Of a DNA stretch of 64,000 bases, positions 55,410-62,485 are shown in pieces. Position 1 is the first letter of the stretch, and every line of letters begins with the position of its first letter. The position numbers were made by a program, and so were the translations under genes. The DNA is from Paraburkholderia susongensis (GTDB lineage: Bacteria > Pseudomonadota > Gammaproteobacteria > Burkholderiales > Burkholderiaceae): contig NZ_FXAT01000020.1 in NCBI RefSeq assembly GCF_900177725.1, positions 13,477 to 77,476 on the forward strand. Direction: 5' to 3'. The notes beneath the pieces are model-generated. The model was not told where the DNA came from and made no database searches. It saw only the letters and a program-made list of their open reading frames with translations.

Positions 55410-56150
55410 TTGACTGCCCAACAGACAACCCCCGAACTGAGCGTGCTCTTTAACCAACTTATCGTCGCGGAGGACGATTCTGCATTGACAGATTGTGTTA
55501 AGTCGCTAGTTAACGCGCTCGGCGGTAGTTCATATGTTTTCGTCTTCCTTCATCCTGGTGTTACGGCCGTTAGCAGCACCATGCGGCGCTTCCTCATTGG
55601 GTGTAGCCCTGAATGGTGCCAGTTGTATAACGCCAACAAGTGGTACATGACCGATCCATTTCTGGAATACGCACGAAGTAACTCGGCTCCAATCACTGGA
55701 TCGCAGATTGTTGTTGAAACACAAGGCCAGCGAGAAATGCTCCTGGCCGCAAGCGAGAACGGCTTCAGAAGCGGGATCGTAGTGCCGGCCCATACGAGTG
55801 TGCCACAGCGTATGGGTGTTCTGTACATCGGATCAGATGAGATTCAGGAGATCGGAGAAAGAAGGCTTATTGCGAACCGATTGTACTTCAGGGCACTTGC
55901 GATCGAATTGCTGGACTGGTTTATCGGGGTCGCAAAGCGGGAAGTACGTGAAGCAATTGACATTACCGATATGGACCTGCGAGTGCTGAGCTACCTGAAA
56001 AGCGGATTTATTGCCGACGATGTCGCTCGGGAGCTTGATGTGTCGATCCAGACGGTCTATGGATACTTCAGAAAGATTAAAGACAAGATCGGTGTCTCAC
56101 ACATCTCGGAAGCGGTTAAGTTCGCTGAAGCAAATGATCTGCTGGCGTAA
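55410..56150 (+). CDS. Solo LuxR-type quorum regulator
   Basis: The protein has about 246 residues, probably from TTG 55410 (GGAAGG nine bases upstream); TTG 55392 is an alternative. The N-terminal ~170 residues match the autoinducer-binding fold: WCQLYNANKWYMTDPFLEYA has the Trp, Tyr and Asp-Pro positions, and GFRSGIVVPAH the conserved Gly. One position that is usually Trp is Ser (APITGSQ). The C-terminal helix-turn-helix is atypical: LSYLKSGFIADDVARELDVS and QTVYGYFRKIKDKIGVSHIS. No luxI gene is in the window. It overlaps the hydroxylase gene by 17 bp, so the two are co-expressed. Confidence 0.78.
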   Translation: MTAQQTTPELSVLFNQLIVAEDDSALTDCVKSLVNALGGSSYVFVFLHPGVTAVSSTMRRFLIGCSPEWCQLYNANKWYMTDPFLEYARSNSAPITGSQIVVETQGQREMLLAASENGFRSGIVVPAHTSVPQRMGVLYIGSDEIQEIGERRLIANRLYFRALAIELLDWFIGVAKREVREAIDITDMDLRVLSYLKSGFIADDVARELDVSIQTVYGYFRKIKDKIGVSHISEAVKFAEANDLLA

Positions 56151-57102
56151 TTCGAGACAGGCGTTCTGGCTCTCACTCATCTTGCCTTCTGGCGCAGCCG
56201 TCCTGATCCTTGTCGGCCGTCCCTGGATTTTTGTGGCGATCATGCTGTTTGTCCTTCCTTTGATCGATGCGGCAATGGGTCGGGGCGATCCACGATCGGG
56301 GCAAATCATCGAGAATTTGAATGCCGACCAGGTTCCTTGCTGGTTCGCTTTCGCGTGGGCTTCTGCCGTTGGGGTGGGTGCCTACCGTGCGTCAACAGCA
56401 TCTTTGATACAGCTGATAGGGATTTCAGTTGCGTGTGGCGTGTTGAGCGCGACGGCGATGGCGCATTTGCACGAGCTTACACATCGACCGGGCAGAATGT
56501 GGCAGGAGGTTAGTGAAATTGCGTTTGTTATAGCCGGCTATCCGCATTATCGAGCTGCGCACCAGTTACATCACCGGAACGTTGGAAATCAGCGGTTCGG
56601 TTCGACCGCGCGGTTGGGAACGCCGGTTTGGGGACATGTCGGAAGATCTTATTGGGCGGCCTTGATCGCGTCCTTTTCACGACACTCCTATCCGGATTGC
56701 AAGGTGCCGTTCAGGCTTTTCCGAAACGCGTTTCTCTTCCTGTTGCTACTGTGCGTTGCCGCGCTGCTGCAATGGAGAATCGCAATTTTTTATATTGGAT
56801 ACGCTGTAGTGAGCGTGTTTATCGTCGAGGCGGTAGGATACATGCAACACTATGGACTGGACTCGAACCGGCTGCGAACTGAGATCACCTCGTGGGACGT
56901 TGACTTCTGGCTGTCAAACTGCCTGCTCGTCAATAACGGATTTCATAACGCTCACCATCGAGACGATGAAGCCCCGTTTCTGAATCTGCATGCGCAATCG
57001 ATGACTTTGCCCGGCGGGTACTTTCAGATGCTTTGGGCGACACTTTTTCCACCGCTATGGTTTTCGATGATGAATCGACGGGCGAAGGCACTACTCAGGT
57101 GA
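56134..57102 (+). CDS. AlkB-like membrane di-iron hydroxylase/desaturase
   Basis: The protein has 322 residues with about six hydrophobic spans. The histidine clusters are AHLHELTH, HQLHHRNVG and NNGFHNAHHRDDEAP. VEAVGYMQHYGL matches the HYG motif (EHYGL) of alkane hydroxylases such as AlkB and XylM. It should bind two irons in the membrane and hydroxylate or desaturate a hydrophobic substrate. It is shorter than AlkB (about 400), so the substrate cannot be told; a fatty acyl chain or signal-like lipid is possible. ATG 56134 lies inside the LuxR gene, implying tight coupling. It is convergent with mnmH and overlaps it by 12 bp. Confidence 0.78.
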   Translation: MICWRNSRQAFWLSLILPSGAAVLILVGRPWIFVAIMLFVLPLIDAAMGRGDPRSGQIIENLNADQVPCWFAFAWASAVGVGAYRASTASLIQLIGISVACGVLSATAMAHLHELTHRPGRMWQEVSEIAFVIAGYPHYRAAHQLHHRNVGNQRFGSTARLGTPVWGHVGRSYWAALIASFSRHSYPDCKVPFRLFRNAFLFLLLLCVAALLQWRIAIFYIGYAVVSVFIVEAVGYMQHYGLDSNRLRTEITSWDVDFWLSNCLLVNNGFHNAHHRDDEAPFLNLHAQSMTLPGGYFQMLWATLFPPLWFSMMNRRAKALLR

Positions 57103-58149
57103 GGCGTGCACCGGGACGTCGCAACTGACGATCAAACGTTCTGCGACACGAGCCAGGTGCTCGGAATCCAGCGTTTCCAGCTGAATCCTGGTGGGGTTCT
57201 GGGCCCGACGGTAATTTTTTTTCGTGGAGCGAGCGTATGCAGGATCGTAGTAGTCGAGCATGATGCTTTCGAAAAGTTCATCGATTTCGCCCAGTTCGGC
57301 AAATTGCGTCCATTTCTGCAAGGTCGTGCCACCTATTAGCTCCTTGAGGTAGGCCAACTTCGAAACGAGGCCTACTGGGTCCCTCTCGAAATGCGGATAT
57401 TCGCGATGCCACATTGCAATTCTTTCGGACATGGGGGTTTCCACCTCGAAAACGCGTCCATCGTGCATTCGGTCGAAGAGTGCTGTTGGCAACTGGACAC
57501 GCCCAATTCGCTTGCTTTCGCTTTCTATCCACACGGCCTTTGAAAGATCGAAACGACTTATCTCTGCTAGCAATAGGCTGTCAAACAGCTTCTGGCTTGG
57601 CTGTGGTCGCCCCGGAATTGCACCAATGATCGATCCGCGATGTGACGCAATCGCTTCCAGATCGAGAACTTGTGCGCCCGCTTTACGCAAGGCGATTAAG
57701 AGACTGGTTTTTCCGCACCCGGTTGGCCCGGATAGGACGTTCAGTTGCAACTGCCGGGGAAGCTCGTCGAGAGTCTGAAGTACCCAGCTCCGATATCCCT
57801 TCCAGCCTCGCGGCAATCTTTCGACCTTGTAGCCAATAGTTTCAAGCGTGTCCGACCACAGTTTGCTTCGCTTTCCACCGCGGAAACAATAAACCAGAAT
57901 CGCCATGCGTCGTCCGGTCTGGAAGTAGGGGAGCTCAAGATGCCGGGCGATATTTTTTAGCGAGTAAGCGACGCCGATCTGATAAGCGCGCATGGGATCT
58001 GTCCGGTGGGCGGTACCCACCTCCGCGTACTCGTCGTCGAAAACCACCGGAAGATTTATCGCGCCGGGCAAATGATCTTCCGCGAATTCGCGCGGACTCC
58101 GTGCGTCGATAATCAGGCCAAATTTCTTCAGGGCTTCCAGATCATACAT
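57091..58149 (-). CDS. mnmH: tRNA 2-selenouridine synthase MnmH
   Basis: The protein has 352 residues from ATG 58149 with AGGAG upstream. The N-terminal rhodanese domain contains IIDARSPREFAEDHLPGAIN and the active Cys in VYCFRGGKRSK. The C-terminal part has a P-loop, LSGPTGCGKTSLL, and VWIESESKRIGRVQLP. MnmH replaces sulfur with selenium (via geranylated intermediates) at the wobble 2-thiouridine of some tRNAs, using selenophosphate from SelD. No selD is in the window, so the donor must come from elsewhere. Motifs are complete. Its location next to mobile-element genes is unusual. Confidence 0.9.
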   Translation of the reverse strand: MYDLEALKKFGLIIDARSPREFAEDHLPGAINLPVVFDDEYAEVGTAHRTDPMRAYQIGVAYSLKNIARHLELPYFQTGRRMAILVYCFRGGKRSKLWSDTLETIGYKVERLPRGWKGYRSWVLQTLDELPRQLQLNVLSGPTGCGKTSLLIALRKAGAQVLDLEAIASHRGSIIGAIPGRPQPSQKLFDSLLLAEISRFDLSKAVWIESESKRIGRVQLPTALFDRMHDGRVFEVETPMSERIAMWHREYPHFERDPVGLVSKLAYLKELIGGTTLQKWTQFAELGEIDELFESIMLDYYDPAYARSTKKNYRRAQNPTRIQLETLDSEHLARVAERLIVSCDVPVHASPE

Positions 58150-58187
58150 ATTGCACTCCTGCCTATCATGATGCTGGGAGGAAGTCA

Positions 58188-58463
58188 ATGCAAAGGGGCG
58201 CCATGTCGATGTGGAGTGACGCAACCTATACTTTCACGCACGAAGTAGTGGTGACCAGTGTCCGGGTCTTCGATTACGTTGGCCGTATCCCCACGGAGCG
58301 TGGCAAACGTATCTGGTCATCACTTCCAGCTTCCGCACAGGCGGGCGTTGCCTTGAGTATAGGCATCATTGAGTACTGGACAAGTCTGGACGTGCCTGGG
58401 CCAACAAGGAAGATGATGGACTGGTCGTGCATTTGTCGCGCTATCAGGAGGCCCCGGCGATGA
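58188..58463 (+). CDS. Hypothetical 91-residue protein
   Basis: GGGAGGA six bases before ATG 58188 is a strong ribosome site, and the stop overlaps the start of the AlpA-like gene (ATGA). The protein includes TYTFTHEVVVTSVRVFDYVG and SAQAGVALSIGIIEYW. No family is recognised. It is likely the first gene of the following module. Confidence 0.45.
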   Translation: MQRGAMSMWSDATYTFTHEVVVTSVRVFDYVGRIPTERGKRIWSSLPASAQAGVALSIGIIEYWTSLDVPGPTRKMMDWSCICRAIRRPRR

Positions 58464-58720
58464 CGCGCTTCTATACGCTGGAGGAGATTGCGCGCGAGTT
58501 GCATATTGCGGCTGCCACCGCGCGCAACCGGCTGACGCTGGGACAACCGATGCCGCCGTCCATCCGTATCGGACGACGGCGCCTCTTCCCGGTCGACGAA
58601 TTCGAGAGATGGATTGCATCGCAAATGATGCGATCGGATGCCGGAGAAACGTTACCGGCCGAAGAGCCATCTGTGCCAGGTATTTCAGTAGCACGCTGTA
58701 TTTCAATACGCGAGTCCTGA
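58460..58720 (+). CDS. AlpA-like helix-turn-helix regulator
   Basis: The protein has 86 residues from ATG 58460 with AGGAGG upstream. The N-terminal MerR/AlpA-like fold reads FYTLEEIARELHIAAATARN and SIRIGRRRLFPVDEFERWIA, typical of excisionase-like DNA-binding proteins at the start of integrative conjugative elements. It probably regulates the parA-parB genes that follow or excision of the element. Confidence 0.7.
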   Translation: MTRFYTLEEIARELHIAAATARNRLTLGQPMPPSIRIGRRRLFPVDEFERWIASQMMRSDAGETLPAEEPSVPGISVARCISIRES

Positions 58721-58754
58721 GTTCACGTCATGATGTTGCACTGGAACCTCTACC

Positions 58755-59633
58755 GTGCCGGTTGTTATCTCCTTCGTTTCCACCAAGGGCGGCGTCGGTA
58801 AGACGACCGTTGCCGCCAATCTCGGCGGCCTGCTCGCAGCCTTCGGCATGAAGGTCCTCGCGATCGATGCAGATGTCCAGCCAAGTCTAAGTAAGTTCTT
58901 TCCCGTCCATTACCGTTCACCCCGTGGTCTGAGTGCTGTTGTAACGTCAGGCGGTAATCCCTCCGCCGACTGTATCAGCCGGACCATCTTCTCGAATCTC
59001 GATCTCATCTATTCGGACACGCCGGACGCGGAACTGCAGGCGTGGCTCAACCGCCGCGAGGACCGGCTGATGATCATGCGCCGCGCGATGCGAAGCCCGC
59101 TGCTCGAAGCCTACGACGTCGTGTTGATCGATACGCAGGGGGCGGTGGGCGAACTGCAGAAGTCAGCCGCGATGGCTGCCGATTTTATGGTGTCACCGGT
59201 GAAGCCCGATGCGCTGAGTGCGGCAGAGTTCGCCACGGGCACCATCGCCATGCTGGATGACCTGAACCGGCTGGCCGATTTCGGCGAGTCATTTCGCTCG
59301 GGAGATCTGCTTGCCCTGATCAATGCGCATGAACGTACCGTCAATGCCAGGGCGCTCGCAACCGTCCTCCGGCAGCGCTTCTCGGATCATCGGAGAGTCA
59401 GGGTGCTGGACACTGTCGTGCCGTCGGCTGCAGCGTATGCTGCGGCCGCGACGGCGCGCGTTCCCGTTCATGACTTCGACCGCCGCCGACGGTTCGATAA
59501 TTCAGCCTGGAACGTCATGCACCGACTGGCCTGGGAACTGTTCCCGTCGCTGGCCAACGTCTATGCAGGCTCAACTGGACCCCTGGTGGATGCCGTCGAT
59601 ATTGCCGACCGCACGCGAGGGGCGCTGGCATGA
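58755..59633 (+). CDS. ParA-family ATPase of ICE (PFGI-1 type)
   Basis: The protein has 292 residues from a GTG. Deviant Walker A STKGGVGKTTVAANLGGLLA (residues 9-28), VLAIDADVQPSLSKFF and VVLIDTQGAVGELQKSAAMA are present. It has no N-terminal extension, unlike the parA at 17673, and is of the class carried by PFGI-1-like conjugative elements, where it stabilises the excised form. The parB gene overlaps its stop. Confidence 0.82.
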   Translation: MPVVISFVSTKGGVGKTTVAANLGGLLAAFGMKVLAIDADVQPSLSKFFPVHYRSPRGLSAVVTSGGNPSADCISRTIFSNLDLIYSDTPDAELQAWLNRREDRLMIMRRAMRSPLLEAYDVVLIDTQGAVGELQKSAAMAADFMVSPVKPDALSAAEFATGTIAMLDDLNRLADFGESFRSGDLLALINAHERTVNARALATVLRQRFSDHRRVRVLDTVVPSAAAYAAAATARVPVHDFDRRRRFDNSAWNVMHRLAWELFPSLANVYAGSTGPLVDAVDIADRTRGALA

Positions 59634-61360
59634 ACGCGTCAGGGGATGTAATCGATCCGGCGCGGGAACTCGCTGCTGCGAGGCGACTGGACGTTCACTC
59701 TCCGGGGCCACAGGCACGCGAACCGGAGCTTGCATCGGTCATCCGCTTGAGGATCACTGAGGTGATGGTCTATGAACGCAATCCGCGGCGGGTTTCCCAG
59801 GAGCGCATCGTTGAACTGAAGGAGTCGATCCGCGCAAACGGCATCGAGCAGATCGTGACCGTGACGCGTCGTCCCGGCGAAACCCGATACGTCGTCGCGA
59901 AGGGGGGGAATTCAAGGGTGACGGCAGCGGCGGCACTCTACGACGACACTGGCGACGACCGGTTCCTCTACTACGACTTTATCTACGTTCCGTATCCCGG
60001 AGAGGCCAGACTGCTCGCAGCGCACCTGCGCGAGAACGATCAACGCGCGGACCTGTGCTTCTGGGACAAGGCGAATGGCTATCTGGCGCTCAAGGCCGAT
60101 ATGGAGGAGGAGCGGGGAGCCATGCTGTCGCTGCGCGAGTTTTCGCGATTGCTCGAGGAAGAGGGGACGCCGGTCAGTCACGTCCTGCTCTCCCTGTTCC
60201 AGTTCGCCACCGATCGACTCCCGGCACTGGGTCCCGCCACCGCATACCTGAGCCGGCGTGCGCTCGTCGACGTGATCCAGCCTGCGATGGGTGCGCTGAT
60301 GCGTCTCGTTCGCCGGATGGGGTTCGATGACGTATGGCTGCAACAGCATGTGATCGATCCAGAACTGTTGCGCGTGGCCGCCGGATTTACGTCTGGGACC
60401 GGCGAGGAACACCAGCCTGCGTCGCTGGATGCGGGGGAACTGGTTCGCGCCTTTCGGGTTCGCTGCGCGGACGCGCTGGGAGTTTCCATGGACGGTCTGG
60501 GCCGGATGAGCCATCTCCTTGAGCATGCTCCCGATATCGACGCGGATGATCTCCGGCAAGCTGGGGATCGGCTCGCAGTCGCAGGTAAAGCGGGGCGACC
60601 AGGTCTGCATTCGTTGAGTGTGGACCCGAAGCCTGCGTCCGTCGCCCAGTCACACATTCTCGGGAAGGCCATGAGCATGACCAGTGAAACAGCCGAAGTT
60701 GAGCCGCATGCAGGCGAAACTACCGGAGCCGGTTTCGCTGTTCATGACAGCCGGAAGGATTTCTCATCGGACGATGAGCACCCGTCCAGCGTTTCGATAA
60801 ACAGTTCATCGGCTCGGGCGGCTGCGTCGGAGACGGGCCCGGATCTGGCCGCCACTGCCTTTCGCGAAGCATTGAGCGTTTTCGCGAGCACGTGCGGGCT
60901 GGATGGATGCGTGCGGGATGCGCCGGGGCTGCCCTATGGTTTCATGATCGAGCCACCCGCACCGGATACATCGCAACCATCGTTCGATGACCAGGCGCGC
61001 CTGGGTGCAGACGGACTGAACCGGTATCTCGGCTGGTGGTGGCTGGTCAGCCTGTCACGGCAGAACACGGCATCCGGCCTTGACCACGTACCGAAGCAGA
61101 GTGTGTACGCGCGGATGGCACGCGATGAGGACTACTGGGCGCGAATTTGTGATGCCCTCGTGGGAGAGCCTCTGCTGGGAGATCGCATGGATGTGATGTT
61201 TGCCGCCATGCTCAACCCCGACAGACCGGTCGGCTTGTGGTGGTCCGAACTCGTCCAGGCCGCCCGTGCCTTCCGGGTCGCTTACCCTGAACGTTTCTGC
61301 CCACCGCGATGGAAGGAGCTGGATGCAGTCGAACGGCTCGTGCGCGGAGAGGAATCATGA
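59630..61360 (+). CDS. ParB-family protein of ICE (PFGI-1 type)
   Basis: The protein has 576 residues. The N-terminal ParB nuclease-like fold has VYERNPRRVSQERIVELKES, IRANGIEQIVTVTRR, VAKGGNSRVTAAAALYDD (in place of the GERR motif) and AHLRENDQRADLCFWDKANG. A long C-terminal part of low complexity and then TASGLDHVPKQSVYARMARD follow. Size and the GGNSR variant fit ParB proteins of PFGI-1-type integrative elements. It is coupled to parA and to the next gene by 4-bp overlaps. Confidence 0.82.
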   Translation: MNASGDVIDPARELAAARRLDVHSPGPQAREPELASVIRLRITEVMVYERNPRRVSQERIVELKESIRANGIEQIVTVTRRPGETRYVVAKGGNSRVTAAAALYDDTGDDRFLYYDFIYVPYPGEARLLAAHLRENDQRADLCFWDKANGYLALKADMEEERGAMLSLREFSRLLEEEGTPVSHVLLSLFQFATDRLPALGPATAYLSRRALVDVIQPAMGALMRLVRRMGFDDVWLQQHVIDPELLRVAAGFTSGTGEEHQPASLDAGELVRAFRVRCADALGVSMDGLGRMSHLLEHAPDIDADDLRQAGDRLAVAGKAGRPGLHSLSVDPKPASVAQSHILGKAMSMTSETAEVEPHAGETTGAGFAVHDSRKDFSSDDEHPSSVSINSSSARAAASETGPDLAATAFREALSVFASTCGLDGCVRDAPGLPYGFMIEPPAPDTSQPSFDDQARLGADGLNRYLGWWWLVSLSRQNTASGLDHVPKQSVYARMARDEDYWARICDALVGEPLLGDRMDVMFAAMLNPDRPVGLWWSELVQAARAFRVAYPERFCPPRWKELDAVERLVRGEES

Positions 61361-62079
61361 AGCCGGTTTTCTTTCCTGTGCCAGGTACGGCGATCGGGCA
61401 CGTGGTGCTGCTGGAGCTGATACGGCTGTCGCGCATCGGCAGTAATGGATTTCACTGGATTAATCTGGACTGCAAAGTTTCATGTGGAACATCGAACGGT
61501 GTAGAAAACCAGGAGGGAACAGGCCTTCCCGGGTCCATCCAGCATGTCCTGGCCGACGCGCGTGCCGGGGTGCTGGCCGATGCGCTGGTGGCTTCGGGTG
61601 CGCTACGCGTACTGGTCGATCTCGATGTTCTGCAGCGACGCTGCGATCTGATCGGCCGGCAGTGGCACGACGAGCGTCTGCTGCACGCGTTTGTCAGGGC
61701 ACAGGCCAGCGTCCCGATGATCCGGCAATTCTTCAGAACCGCGACGCGCTCCACGATCGTGCGCCTGCGCCGGGAGATGGACGTTCCTCCGCCCGCCAAA
61801 CCACGCATGCCTACGCCCCGCGAGGTCGACGCGTTGCTGGTGCGCTGGAACGGACTACGGGACATCGACGATTTCCGCGAGCGTTATCTGGCGCTGCATC
61901 GCGAGTGCGGCGGAGTGTGGTCACTTGCGTCGCTTTTTGCTGCAGTGGACGGTGCAATGAACCCGGATGCGACGTCCTCGGGTTGCATCCGCTCTTCCCC
62001 GAACTCAAGGGAGTCTCATCATGTACGACATGCGCCTCGACCCGGAGGGCAACCTGCTGCCGGGCAAAAGCTGGGATGA
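61357..62079 (+). CDS. DUF2857 protein of ICE
   Basis: The protein has 240 residues, with ATG overlapping the parB stop. The central and C-terminal parts (LLHAFVRAQASVPMIRQFFR, RPMPTPREVDALLVRW-like segment at about 165-180, LHRECGGVWSLASLFAAVD) resemble DUF2857, which follows parB in PFGI-1-like elements. The last ~30 residues look out of frame. Another frame reads VLGLHPLFPELKG there, so a late frameshift is possible. Function unknown. Confidence 0.65.
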   Translation: MKPVFFPVPGTAIGHVVLLELIRLSRIGSNGFHWINLDCKVSCGTSNGVENQEGTGLPGSIQHVLADARAGVLADALVASGALRVLVDLDVLQRRCDLIGRQWHDERLLHAFVRAQASVPMIRQFFRTATRSTIVRLRREMDVPPPAKPRMPTPREVDALLVRWNGLRDIDDFRERYLALHRECGGVWSLASLFAAVDGAMNPDATSSGCIRSSPNSRESHHVRHAPRPGGQPAAGQKLG

Positions 62080-62485
62080 TCCGCCGGGCCCGCCGCCTGC
62101 CGAAACGGAACTGATGCTATCGATGCTCGACATGCCTGTCACGATCGACCGCTGCTTCGTCGAGATCTGTGGCGATATGCCGGCAGCAGCGGTACTGACC
62201 GAGCTTTCGACGATCGAGAGTGAGACCTGCCGCCGCGACCAGTGGCTGGTTGTTACGTCCAGAGAACTGGAACGACGTCTCGCCCTGCCGGAGAAGCAGC
62301 AGAGGGCAGCGCGTCGTGTGCTGCGTGCGAAGGGCCTGATTGGACACCGGAGAACGGGGCCAACGCACGCGGATGAGTATCGCGTGCTCTGGCCGGCCAT
62401 CATGACCCTGCTGCGGCAGAAGGCTGCCGAGCGCACGGCGCACATCGCATGGCCGCCTCGGCGGCCGGAAGGGGCACAGCCATGA
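62021..62485 (+). CDS. Small replication-region protein of ICE
   Basis: The protein has 154 residues from ATG 62021, overlapping the gene before by 59 bp. The central part reads as a winged helix: TSRELERRLALPEKQQRAAR and VLRAKGLIGHRRTGPTHADE. It may bind DNA and resembles the N-terminal repeats of the next protein. Its stop overlaps the next start (ATGA). No named family is recognised with confidence. Confidence 0.6.
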   Translation: MYDMRLDPEGNLLPGKSWDDPPGPPPAETELMLSMLDMPVTIDRCFVEICGDMPAAAVLTELSTIESETCRRDQWLVVTSRELERRLALPEKQQRAARRVLRAKGLIGHRRTGPTHADEYRVLWPAIMTLLRQKAAERTAHIAWPPRRPEGAQP

